Of a DNA stretch of 64,000 bases, positions 1 through 9,264 are shown in pieces. Within the stretch, counting starts at the first letter, position 1. Every line of letters begins with the position of its first letter. The notes below the pieces were generated by a model that was given only the letters and a program-made list of their open reading frames with translations, did no database searches and was not told the DNA's origin. Origin of the DNA: Bin5 sp965200615 (lineage in GTDB: Bacteria > Chloroflexota > Anaerolineae > Caldilineales > Caldilineaceae); contig OZ241377.1 of assembly GCA_965200615.1 (NCBI GenBank), positions 3,596,001 through 3,660,000 of the forward strand, written 5' to 3'. The position numbers and the translations under genes are program-made.

Positions 1-98
1 AACACCCGCTCACCGGGCTGCACAGCCATGCAGATTCGCACTGCGACTTCTGCGCCTGCCCGCATATCGTCAAGAGTGAAAATTCCGGCATCGGTCAT
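1..98 (-). CDS. Partial CDS, N-terminus of possible M29-like aminopeptidase
   Basis: An open frame runs from an ATG at 98 off the left edge of the window (32 codons visible). The visible peptide has a leading acidic/hydrophobic segment followed by a 'VQPGERV' turn, which resembles the start of M29-type leucyl aminopeptidases, where a 'V(Q/R)PGE.VLI' strand opens the first domain. It lies 85 bp downstream of the K+ transporter gene on the same strand and could be cotranscribed with it. The identity rests on about 30 residues only, so the function is a guess; that it is a gene is supported by the uninterrupted frame to the edge. Confidence 0.35.
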   Translation of the reverse strand, partial: MTDAGIFTLDDMRAGAEVAVRICMAVQPGERV

Positions 99-183
99 TG
101 CCTTACAATCCTCCAGGTTTTTGAAGTGAACAAGGTCGCAGTTCCCGCAGGCGGCAAAACCGCCCTGTGAGGTGACTGACGGT

Positions 184-1686
184 CTATCCGAGGATGACCG
201 GCTCTTCCGGGTATTGAATCAGCGAAGGGCGTTCTCGCTGCGCCAGGGCAATGACAATGGTCAGCGGCCCCAGTCGTCCCCAAAACATGGTAAACGCAAT
301 CAGCGCCTGTCCCCACGCGTTCAGCTTGTGTGTGAAGCCCAGAGAGTAGCCGGCATTCGAAAAGGCGCTTACGACCTCGAATCCCAGCGCAAAGATGTCG
401 CCCTGGTTCAGCAGAGACAGGACGATGGTGACAGCCCCAACCAGGAGCGTGCTGACCGTCATGATGGCAACGGCTTTGTTCAATGTTTCTCTCGGCACGG
501 ACCGGCCGAATGCCACGGCCTGGTTATCTCGCCCTTTGGCGGTTGCCAGGGCCGAGATCAGCAACACGCCAACAGTGCTGGTTGTCACACCGCCGGCCAT
601 ACTCGCCGGCGCGCCGCCCATAAACATCCAGAACAGCAGCATCAGCTGCGTACTTTGGCTTATTTCCTCCAAGGGTAGTATCGTCAGGCCTGCCGTCCGG
701 GAGGAAATGACTGTGAAGATGCTGATCGCAATTTGCTCGCCCAGAGAGTGCGCGGCCAGGGTAACTTCGTATAGATGACGGTCCAGAAACATAATGGCCA
801 GGCCGGCGACAAGGAGCAAGGCCGCCAAGCCCAATGTTATACGCGTGTTCAGGGCCAACATACGATTTCTGAAATAGCCGACCACGTCGTAAGACACTGC
901 AACGCCAACGCCACCGAGTATAATTAAAGCGGACATCACAGCGAGAGTATAATAGTCGGCCCCAAAACCGAACACCGGAGGGTGGCCGCTGCCTGCGAAC
1001 AGGTCGAAACCGGCATTGCAATAGCTGCTGACAGCGTGGAAGAGCGCCAGCCACAGCGCCTCGCCGTCGGGAAATTCTGTGCGCCAGCGCAGCCAAAGCA
1101 ACAGCGTGCCAACCGCCTCGATGGATACCGTAACGACCAGGACATAGAGCGCAAGATTGGCGACACCGCCGAGCCGCCCCCAGTTACGTGTCAGGGTGAA
1201 CTGCCTTTCGCCACCCAGTGACTGCTGGATCAGGAATCGCTCATTCAGCGTAACGCGCCGCCCAACCAGGCGGAAAAGCAGCACGCTGAAGGCGATAAAG
1301 CCGACGCCGCCAACTTGAAGAAGAACCAGAATAATGAACTGACCCAACCGGCTGAAATCCGTGGCGGTCGTGAGGACCCCGAGCCCCGTGACCGTAACGG
1401 CGCTGGTAGAGGTGAAAGCCGCCTCCATCCAGGAAATAGACACGCCCGAGTTTGTCGCGGCCGGCAGCTTCAGAAGCAGTGTACCGAAGAGGATGATGAT
1501 GGCAAAGCCGATAATCAGCAGGCGAGGAGCCTGTGCCCGTGCCAGACGGTGGTCTGCGGCCTCCCCGAAAGGGACACCATCGCCGGTGAAGCCCGGTCGT
1601 TCGAAACGAGGCCCCCGCTCCGCTCGGAGTTTCAACAAGAACTCGTCGGAATCTCCATTCGCTGATCTGAAAGGCTCTTGGCGCAT
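184..1686 (-). CDS. TrkH/KtrB-family potassium uptake membrane subunit
   Basis: This is the ion-conducting subunit of a K+ (or Na+-coupled K+) uptake system in the inner membrane, 500 aa. The four pore-loop signatures of the family are all visible: TVTGL near residues 98-102, SYCNAGF near 221-227, SSRTAGL near 328-334 and FSNAGYS near 442-448, each between hydrophobic pairs (M1-P-M2 repeats). The C-terminus 'GRLGPLTI' is also typical. The family normally works with a cytosolic RCK gating subunit (TrkA/KtrA); none lies in this window. The gene has a long, charged 50-residue N-terminal tail. It is divergent from the phosphatase gene at 2064, and the intergenic DNA holds a large inverted repeat. 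Confidence 0.9.
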   Translation of the reverse strand: MRQEPFRSANGDSDEFLLKLRAERGPRFERPGFTGDGVPFGEAADHRLARAQAPRLLIIGFAIIILFGTLLLKLPAATNSGVSISWMEAAFTSTSAVTVTGLGVLTTATDFSRLGQFIILVLLQVGGVGFIAFSVLLFRLVGRRVTLNERFLIQQSLGGERQFTLTRNWGRLGGVANLALYVLVVTVSIEAVGTLLLWLRWRTEFPDGEALWLALFHAVSSYCNAGFDLFAGSGHPPVFGFGADYYTLAVMSALIILGGVGVAVSYDVVGYFRNRMLALNTRITLGLAALLLVAGLAIMFLDRHLYEVTLAAHSLGEQIAISIFTVISSRTAGLTILPLEEISQSTQLMLLFWMFMGGAPASMAGGVTTSTVGVLLISALATAKGRDNQAVAFGRSVPRETLNKAVAIMTVSTLLVGAVTIVLSLLNQGDIFALGFEVVSAFSNAGYSLGFTHKLNAWGQALIAFTMFWGRLGPLTIVIALAQRERPSLIQYPEEPVILG

Positions 1687-1822
1687 CTGCTAGGTAGAAC
1701 GATTTTCCCTGACCAGTTTTCGGCGGCTTCTTCCAACGTAAACCTGGCTGCATTCCTGGCGCGACGAACAACGCGGGATGGCCAATGGGTAATGTACACC
1801 CGAGCAAGTTTCCGTCCAAAAC

Positions 1823-1876
1823 GAAGGAGCAGGCACGCGTGGCTCTGCTCAACTGGCGACGCGTGCCTGCTCCTTC
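1823..1876. repeat. Perfect 18-bp inverted repeat, 18-nt spacer
   Basis: The arms 1823-1840 and 1859-1876 are exact reverse complements (GAAGGAGCAGGCACGCGT and its complement) separated by 18 nt. The right arm sits where a -35 element would be for the extended -10 at 1889. It could be an operator, or a stable hairpin in the leader of the leftward K+ transporter transcript. It is not followed by a T-run on either strand, which argues against a simple intrinsic terminator. Confidence 0.7.
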
Positions 1877-1888
1877 CTGCATGTTACT

Positions 1889-1897
1889 TGGTATAAT
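1889..1897 (+). promoter_or_regulatory. Extended -10 promoter, rightward
   Basis: TGGTATAAT matches the extended -10 consensus TGnTATAAT exactly. No good -35 hexamer is present at 17 bp; that spot is occupied by the right arm of the inverted repeat. It would drive the phosphatase/ThrH genes about 150 bp downstream. Confidence 0.45.
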
Positions 1898-2063
1898 ACA
1901 GATTATACGGAATAAAAATACAGAAAGGGTCCCCTCCCCTGTTGCTCCAATTTCTTGCCATTTTGCCTCTCATAATGTACCCTATGTACCCTCACTCCGA
2001 AAACGCGGTTTGGAATCTACCGGCTTCCGGCCCCAATAGCGCAGTGTGGAGAACTTCCCCGAA

Positions 2064-2789
2064 ATGATCCTGTACTTGATCCGGCACGGACAGTCAGCCA
2101 ACAACCTTCTGGCTGAACAGCTCAAAGAACGGCCAGGGCCCTTCCCGTTCGAAACCTACATGAAGAGCAGGGTGGCAGAACCGCCGCTGACCGAAATGGG
2201 TGAGCAGCAAGCGGAGAGGCTGGGCGCTTATTTCGATGGCATGGAGATATCCCGCCTTTTTTGCAGCCCAATGTTGCGTACGATGCAGACGATGCGGCCC
2301 CTTGCCGAATCTCAGGGCCGCGAACCGGCGCTCTGGATCGATTTGCACGAACACGGGGGCATATTCCTCAAGCCAGGTCCGAACGCGAAAGCTGTCGGCT
2401 ATCCCGGACTCAACCGCGCTGAGATGAGCGAAATGTTTCCCGGCTACCGGATCGACGGCATTGGAGAGAACGGCTGGTGGCACGGAGATGAAGAAGATAT
2501 GGCTTCCTGCCACGCCCGTGCCGTGCGGGTGGCGGAAAAGCTGCACCGGATGGCAGGGGAGTCGGAAGAGGATGAGAGCGTCGCCGCCGTCTCTCACGGC
2601 ACCTTTATGGACAGTCTCCTGAAGGCCCTCCTTGGGTGCCTGCCGGGAAAGGAGCTCTACTTCAACCATCACAATACCGGCGTCACGCGGGTCGACTTTT
2701 CCTCTTCTCGCCCAGATGGCAAAACAGTAGTGACCGTCCGCTATACGAACCGGGCTGAGCATCTTACCGACGAAGATATGACTTATTGA
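2064..2789 (+). CDS. Histidine phosphatase family protein (phosphoglycerate mutase-like)
   Basis: A 241-aa cytosolic phosphatase of the histidine acid phosphatase/phosphoglycerate mutase superfamily. The N-terminal strand runs straight into LIRHGQSANN, the RHG motif whose His (residue 8) becomes phosphorylated. The second catalytic His lies in VSHGTFMDS near residue 178, and CSPMLRT matches the conserved 'SP..R' Arg segment. I prefer the ATG at 2064 over an in-frame GTG at 2046, because family members begin directly at the first strand. The substrate cannot be read from sequence. It is 12 bp upstream of the ThrH gene, so the two are probably cotranscribed, both being small-molecule phosphatases. 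Confidence 0.85.
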   Translation: MILYLIRHGQSANNLLAEQLKERPGPFPFETYMKSRVAEPPLTEMGEQQAERLGAYFDGMEISRLFCSPMLRTMQTMRPLAESQGREPALWIDLHEHGGIFLKPGPNAKAVGYPGLNRAEMSEMFPGYRIDGIGENGWWHGDEEDMASCHARAVRVAEKLHRMAGESEEDESVAAVSHGTFMDSLLKALLGCLPGKELYFNHHNTGVTRVDFSSSRPDGKTVVTVRYTNRAEHLTDEDMTY

Positions 2790-2801
2790 GAGGAGTCCTC
2801 A

Positions 2802-3428
2802 TTGCCTGATTCACGCCCCCGCCTTCTTGCGAGCGACCTGGAAGGCGTTCTTGTTCCTGAAATCTGGATTGCCTTCGCCGAGAAGACCGGGATTGAGCAG
2901 TTGCGCCTGACAACGCGAGACGTTTCCGACTATGATCAGTTGATGCAGATGCGGTTGAAGATATTGAAGGAACGAAATCTTCGCCTGCAGGACATCCAGG
3001 ATGTAATCGCTACCATCTCCCCCCTGTCGGGCGCGGTTGAGTTCGTTGACTGGGTTCGCGAACGCGTACAATTCGTAGTTCTTTCCGATACTTTCAACGA
3101 GTTTGCCAAGCCTCTGATGGCTAAACTCGGCTATCCGACGATCTTCTGCCATTCTCTTGAAGTTGACGGGACCGGATCCATCACCGGCTATCGTCTGCGC
3201 CTCGACCAGTCCAAGCGTAAGGCGATCTCAGCATTTCGCGATCTCCAGTTCCAGACCCTGGCCATGGGCGATTCCTATAACGACATTGCGATGCTGAAGA
3301 TGGCTGACGTGGGCGTCCTTTTCGATCCTCCAGCCAATGTAATTGACGACCATCCCAACTTCCCTGTGGTCCGCAACTATTGTGAGGCTAAGAGAGCTGT
3401 TGAGGCGTGGTTGTTGGATAGAGGATAG
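2802..3428 (+). CDS. thrH: ThrH-type phosphoserine phosphatase/homoserine phosphotransferase
   Basis: A HAD-superfamily enzyme of 208 aa closely resembling Pseudomonas ThrH, which dephosphorylates phosphoserine and can transfer the phosphate to homoserine. The N-terminal catalytic motif is the ThrH-specific SDLEGVLVPEIW (D12; Glu instead of the second Asp of common HADs). It is followed by LSDTF (95-97), a Lys in the SKRK segment (138-140) and GDSYND (156-161). Length and motif spacing match the family. It starts with TTG at 2802 behind an AGGAG box (2790-2795). The likely role is the last step of serine synthesis or a threonine bypass. Confidence 0.88.
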   Translation: MPDSRPRLLASDLEGVLVPEIWIAFAEKTGIEQLRLTTRDVSDYDQLMQMRLKILKERNLRLQDIQDVIATISPLSGAVEFVDWVRERVQFVVLSDTFNEFAKPLMAKLGYPTIFCHSLEVDGTGSITGYRLRLDQSKRKAISAFRDLQFQTLAMGDSYNDIAMLKMADVGVLFDPPANVIDDHPNFPVVRNYCEAKRAVEAWLLDRG

Positions 3429-3475
3429 AAGCAAAACGCTGCACTGACCGGCTCGTTCCAACTGACAGGACATAT

Positions 3476-3982
3476 ATGACCAGCACTCAGGGTGGTTCCA
3501 GCCAAGCGGCGCCTAAGTCCAGTTCAACCGAATTGGTGTCAGCGCTTGGTTACATCTTATCCGTGTCCTATCCCCTGCTGGCGCTTTCTACAGGCGTCAG
3601 GGCTCTGTTTCAGCTCCTTCTGAAGGAAGGCGTTGTCAACTATCTGGCGCCGACTCTGAGCTTGGTGGCAGCAGTCTGCTACCTGACCGCGACGATAGGT
3701 TTCGCCCACCGCAGGCGCTGGGCCTGGCGTCTCTCAGTCGGCGTTCTTGCATTTGAGACTGTCCTCACTCTTCTGGTAGGTTCCCTCAGTTTAATCATCC
3801 CCGAAACAATAGGGCGAACCGTCTGGCGGCATTTTGGCGCCGACTACGGTTATTTTCCGCTCTTTCAACCGGCGATTGGCCTGGCCTGGTTGTTCTGGCC
3901 GTCGATTATGCGGCAGTACGGTCTGAACCCCAATAGGAATCGTGTGGATGACAATTCTGCCCAGACTGAGGTTGGGAGATAG
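3476..3982 (+). CDS. Small four-helix membrane protein, unknown
   Basis: A 168-aa protein with a Ser/Gln-rich N-terminal tail and about four hydrophobic segments (roughly residues 24-48, 55-78, 86-106 and 125-145), ending in a polar tail. No catalytic motif is visible and I do not recognise the family; DoxX-like or other small integral proteins look similar by composition only. It follows thrH by 47 bp and precedes the ABC permease by 102 bp on the same strand, so it may share their transcript. It could be an accessory subunit of the following transporter, but nothing in the sequence shows that. Confidence 0.6.
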   Translation: MTSTQGGSSQAAPKSSSTELVSALGYILSVSYPLLALSTGVRALFQLLLKEGVVNYLAPTLSLVAAVCYLTATIGFAHRRRWAWRLSVGVLAFETVLTLLVGSLSLIIPETIGRTVWRHFGADYGYFPLFQPAIGLAWLFWPSIMRQYGLNPNRNRVDDNSAQTEVGR

Positions 3983-4084
3983 ATTTGGGGCGCCAGAGGG
4001 TCTCCGTCCACCAGAAGAAGAATAGCCGGGTCTTCGAAAGCTGTTTCCATCCGGCCGCTCAGCTATGACGATTATGCAACCGGG

Positions 4085-5677
4085 ATGAACGTTCACCGAT
4101 ACTTTGGTTTGATGTTCAGGGCGCTGGTTCTCCTGAGCGCCCTGGCCATGTTGTTGCCGCTGGCCTATCTGGTATTCAGAGCCGCCGGAGTCGGCTGGAC
4201 TGAAGTCCTCGCCCTGTGGAGCCGCACTCGCATGCTGTCCATTATGTGGAACAGCGTCCTGCTCGTTTGCGGCGTTACCATATTGTCACTCGCGCTAGCT
4301 CTTCCCTTCGCCTGGCTGACCGAAAGGACCGACCTGCCGGGTTGGAGAATCTGGACCGTGCTGGCCATGATGCCCCTGGTAATCCCAAGTTATGTCGGCG
4401 GTTTCACCTTGATTGCCCTGTTCGGGCCGAGAGGCGCCTTGCAAGAACTCCTCTCCCCTTTCGGCGTAGAGCGGCTGCCGTCAATCTACGGATTCCCCGG
4501 CGCGCTGTGGGTCTTGACGCTCTTTACCTATCCCTACATCTTCATGAGCATTCGCGCCGCGCTGCACAGGCTCGATCCGTCGATCGAAGAAGCCGCGCGT
4601 TCGCTGGGGTACAATGGATTGCAGACATTTCTGAAAGTGACATTGCCCAATCTGCGGCCGGCTATCACAGCGGGCGGGCTGCTGGTGGCCCTGTACACGC
4701 TCAGCGATTTCGGCGCGGTCTCGTTACTGCGCTTCAACAGTTTTACGCGGGCTATCTATGTTCAGTATCTGAGCAGCTTTGATCGAAATGTTGCCTCACT
4801 CCTGTCATTGGCGCTGATCGTGATTACGATTATACTACTGCTGTTTGAAAGAAACAGCAGAGGGCGGGGACGTCCACGCTACTACCGCAGTAGCGCCGGT
4901 GTGGTTCCGCCGCGTAAACGTACTGAACTTGGCCGTCGCAAGTGGCTGGCGCTCGCCTTCTGCGGCGCCGTTGTAATGGCTTCTCTGGTCCTGCCTACTG
5001 GCGTGATTCTCTACTGGTTGCTGCGTGGTCTGGCAGCGGGCGAATCTCTTGCGCCTGTCCTGGCGGCAACGCTCAACAGTTTTCGCGCCGGCGCCTTGGC
5101 TGCGGCGGCTGCAGTAATTTTTGGGCTGCCCATCGCCTATGCCGCTGTCAGGATGGGGGGGCGGCTGATGTCCTTTGCGGCGAGGGCCGTGTATCTGGGA
5201 TACGGATTGCCGGGAATCGTTATCGCGCTGAGCTTGGTATTTTTCGGAGCGAATTTCGCCCCTTGGCTTTACCAGACCATGTGGATGCTGGTGTTTGCCT
5301 ATATCGTCCGCTTCTTGCCCCAGGCCATAGGGGCTATACAGATTAGTCTACTCCAAATGAATCCACGACTGGAGGAAGCGGGTCGCAGCCTGGGTTTGGG
5401 AAACCGCGCCGTGTTCAGGCGGATCACTGTCCCTATCGTGCGCCCAGGCGTTTTGGCGGGGATGGCTCTCGTTTTTTTGACGACTGTGAAGGAGTTGCCG
5501 GCGACGATGCTCTTGAGTCCGACAGGATTTTCGACATTGGCGACGCAGATCTGGTCGGCTACGGACGAAGCATTTTTTGTCCGGGCGGCCGCGCCAGCGC
5601 TTATTCTTTTGGTCATGTCAGCGTTCAGTATCTTTCTTGTGCTCATGCAGGAGGAAGGGGAAGTGGTTAGCGGCTAG
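4085..5677 (+). CDS. ABC transporter permease, Fbp/ThiP type (fused two-domain)
   Basis: An inner-membrane permease of 530 aa with two fused BPD-type transmembrane halves, as in FbpB (ferric iron) and ThiP (thiamine). About twelve hydrophobic segments are visible. Each half carries an EAA loop for docking to the ATPase: EEAARSLGYNG near residue 163 and EEAGRSLGLGN near 432. The start ATG lies right after the small membrane gene. It is followed 31 bp later by the matching ATPase gene. The periplasmic binding protein normally encoded first in such operons is missing nearby. Iron is the commonest substrate for this architecture, but thiamine or 2-aminoethylphosphonate are possible. Confidence 0.85.
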   Translation: MNVHRYFGLMFRALVLLSALAMLLPLAYLVFRAAGVGWTEVLALWSRTRMLSIMWNSVLLVCGVTILSLALALPFAWLTERTDLPGWRIWTVLAMMPLVIPSYVGGFTLIALFGPRGALQELLSPFGVERLPSIYGFPGALWVLTLFTYPYIFMSIRAALHRLDPSIEEAARSLGYNGLQTFLKVTLPNLRPAITAGGLLVALYTLSDFGAVSLLRFNSFTRAIYVQYLSSFDRNVASLLSLALIVITIILLLFERNSRGRGRPRYYRSSAGVVPPRKRTELGRRKWLALAFCGAVVMASLVLPTGVILYWLLRGLAAGESLAPVLAATLNSFRAGALAAAAAVIFGLPIAYAAVRMGGRLMSFAARAVYLGYGLPGIVIALSLVFFGANFAPWLYQTMWMLVFAYIVRFLPQAIGAIQISLLQMNPRLEEAGRSLGLGNRAVFRRITVPIVRPGVLAGMALVFLTTVKELPATMLLSPTGFSTLATQIWSATDEAFFVRAAAPALILLVMSAFSIFLVLMQEEGEVVSG

Positions 5678-5708
5678 CGCCGGTCGCTGAACACCGCCCA
5701 TTCGCGCT

Positions 5709-6776
5709 ATGAGTCGACTGGAACAGAAACCACCAGGCCTTCACCTGCAAGGCATTTCCAAACAGTTCCGCACGAGTGAACCCACCGTCTTGGCACTCAA
5801 TGACGTCTCGTTGACGGTTGATCGGGGCGAGTTTATTGCTCTCCTGGGTCCTTCCGGGTGTGGAAAAACGACGACACTTCGGATCATTGCCGGATTTGAA
5901 CGCGTAGACGCCGGCGCCATAGAGATTGACGGCGCGTTAGTGGCCAGTAACGCGGTCCACGTACAGCCCGAAAGGCGCCGCGTCGGCATGGTGTTTCAGG
6001 AATACGCCCTGTTCCCTCATATCAATGTTCAGGCCAACATTGAGTTCGGGTTGCGCCGCATGGTGGCGGCCGACAAAAAAGCGCGCACAGGGGAAATCCT
6101 GGAACTGGCAGGGTTGGCAGGCCTGGAAAGGCGGATGCCGCATGAGCTGAGCGGTGGTCAGCAACAGAGAGTCGCCCTGGCAAGGGCGCTGGCTCCGAAA
6201 CCAGCCTTAATCCTGTTGGACGAACCTTTCAGTAATCTGGACGCCGGACTGCGCGCACGCATGCGCGCGGAAGTGGGTGAGATTCTTCACGCCGCCAAAA
6301 CAACTGCGATTCTCGTTACACATGATCAGGAGGAAGCGCTGAGTCTGGTGGATCGAGTCGCGGTCATGCTGAACGGTAGCGTTGAACAGGTAGCCTCTCC
6401 ACACGAACTGTACACAAATCCGGCAACTCGATCAGTAGCTGAGTTCATCGGAGATGCGAATTTCATATCCGGGGTCGGGCATGGGGACAGCATTGAGTGT
6501 GAAATAGGAATACTGGCCGCGCGGAGGCAGATTCACGGTCCCGTGGACATATTACTTCGGCCGGAGAGCATCGAGCTCCTGGCCGCGCAGCCCGGTCTCC
6601 CCGCGGCCCGAGTAAAGCGCTCACTTTTTTTCGGCCACGACCAATTGATAACGGTGCAATTCCCAACAGGCACATATCTCACGGCGCGTTTGGGGCCATC
6701 TGATGCCTACGTTCCAGATTTGCCGCTGCAGGTGGCTGTACGTTCACCTGTAATCGCATATCCACGCAAGAACTGA
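5709..6776 (+). CDS. ABC transporter ATP-binding protein, FbpC/PotA type
   Basis: The ATPase partner of the preceding permease, 355 aa. Walker A GPSGCGKT (47-54), Q-loop FQEYALFPH, signature LSGGQQQR (147-154), Walker B LILLDEP (167-173) and the switch THDQEEAL are intact. The C-terminal ~110 residues form the TOBE-type regulatory domain common to FbpC, PotA and MalK importers. It couples ATP hydrolysis on the cytosolic face to solute import. Order and spacing indicate cotranscription with the permease. Confidence 0.9.
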   Translation: MSRLEQKPPGLHLQGISKQFRTSEPTVLALNDVSLTVDRGEFIALLGPSGCGKTTTLRIIAGFERVDAGAIEIDGALVASNAVHVQPERRRVGMVFQEYALFPHINVQANIEFGLRRMVAADKKARTGEILELAGLAGLERRMPHELSGGQQQRVALARALAPKPALILLDEPFSNLDAGLRARMRAEVGEILHAAKTTAILVTHDQEEALSLVDRVAVMLNGSVEQVASPHELYTNPATRSVAEFIGDANFISGVGHGDSIECEIGILAARRQIHGPVDILLRPESIELLAAQPGLPAARVKRSLFFGHDQLITVQFPTGTYLTARLGPSDAYVPDLPLQVAVRSPVIAYPRKN

Positions 6777-6855
6777 TGGTCCATTGCATTGCACAATGGC
6801 AACCAACCGGCCCTATGAATTGCGCGACAGGAACTAAGGCGAGAGGCGACTGACA

Positions 6856-8487
<1,632 letters not shown>

Positions 8488-9094
8488 ATAACGATGGAGT
8501 GAACCGGAGAGGCCGCTGTGCCTCTATTATCCTCACAGTAGTTCTCCTCCGCAGCTCTTGCAAGCATCTTCAGCTTGAACGGTGAACGGCAGCAAGTACA
8601 GTTCTCCTCCACAATGAACGCCCCGGGACAATCGATCTGTAACTGTTGCCTCTATCCTCTCTATGAATTCCCAAACTCGATGCGAAACGCCTATTCTGAA
8701 AGTGCGGCAATTGGACCGGCCGCTTGCCGTTCGGACGTGTGGCAGCTACCAGCCTTCAGAATCGTGGGCTATAATGGTCAGCGCTACCGAAAAAATGCGG
8801 GTGGGCATTCCGGCAGGCGGCATGTCTCCGGAGGAGGATATGGCCACGGGCGGGGCAAGCTACTTTTTCACTCGCATTCGCAAACAGCCTTCGCACGATG
8901 AACGGCAGGCGGTCCATGGACCTGGTGGACGATAAAGGCTGGCAGTTCCAGACCAAATATCTGAACCATGAAGACCAGTTCGCGGACTGGAAACGCTGGC
9001 AGGCGTACAAGACGCGCAATCGGGAGAGGTTCAAGGCCGTTGACGTCGGTATCATGGAGGAACATCTGGCCATAGCTCTCACATGGAGGTCGTT
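8488..9094 (+). pseudogene. Decayed locus: frame-disrupted small gene(s)
   Basis: Between zwf and the phosphorylase, one frame (about 8776-8935) encodes a natural-looking peptide with a 'GGMSPEEDMATGGASYFFTR' stretch that ends in a stop. A second frame (to 9098) continues with a 'DDKGWQFQTKYL' segment, many charged residues and 'VGIMEEHLAIALTW'. Both have good composition and adjoin without a start at the junction, which suggests one ancestral gene split by a frameshift near 8900-8930. I cannot name the family. The first 250 bp after zwf show nothing. Confidence 0.4.
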
Positions 9095-9098
9095 ATGA
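8898..9098 (+). CDS. Fragment, C-terminal part of unknown gene
   Basis: A 66-aa frame from ATG 8898, rich in charged and aromatic residues, ending with the stop TGA at 9096-9098. Its 3' end overlaps the ATG of the next small frame as ATGA, the arrangement of translationally coupled genes, which argues that this frame is or was truly translated. It probably continues an upstream piece lying in another frame (see the decayed locus). Function unknown. Confidence 0.35.
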   Translation: MNGRRSMDLVDDKGWQFQTKYLNHEDQFADWKRWQAYKTRNRERFKAVDVGIMEEHLAIALTWRSL

Positions 9099-9232
9099 GG
9101 CTGCGCTACATGGTGGAGGGCAAGTGGCGGGACAAAGAGTCGTTCGTCTATGATCTGATCGGTGTGCAGCCGACGAGGGAGCAGTTCAGATGGCTCGTCG
9201 ATGCTGATGCCGCACAGTGTATTCGGTCGTAG
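9095..9232 (+). CDS. 45-aa small protein, unknown
   Basis: A short frame starting at the ATGA overlap with the preceding fragment. It encodes a charged peptide opening MRLRYMVEGKWRDKE and ending CIRS. A longer start at 9083 is possible, but the coupled start at 9095 is more natural. Its end overlaps the upstream GTG of the phosphorylase frame by a few bases. No family recognised; it may be a remnant or a genuine small protein. Confidence 0.35.
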   Translation: MRLRYMVEGKWRDKESFVYDLIGVQPTREQFRWLVDADAAQCIRS

Positions 9233-9264
9233 TCCGAGCGCCATTCCCCTGGGAGCATCTCGTT

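Larger units (their letters stand above)
1687..2045. other. Divergent intergenic region with hairpin and promoter
   Basis: This gene-free stretch separates the divergent K+ transporter and histidine phosphatase genes. It contains a perfect 18-bp inverted repeat (1823-1840 with 1859-1876) and, directly after it, an extended -10 element (1889-1897) reading rightwards. The right half is AT-rich. Short frames here show no family resemblance. Confidence 0.6.
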
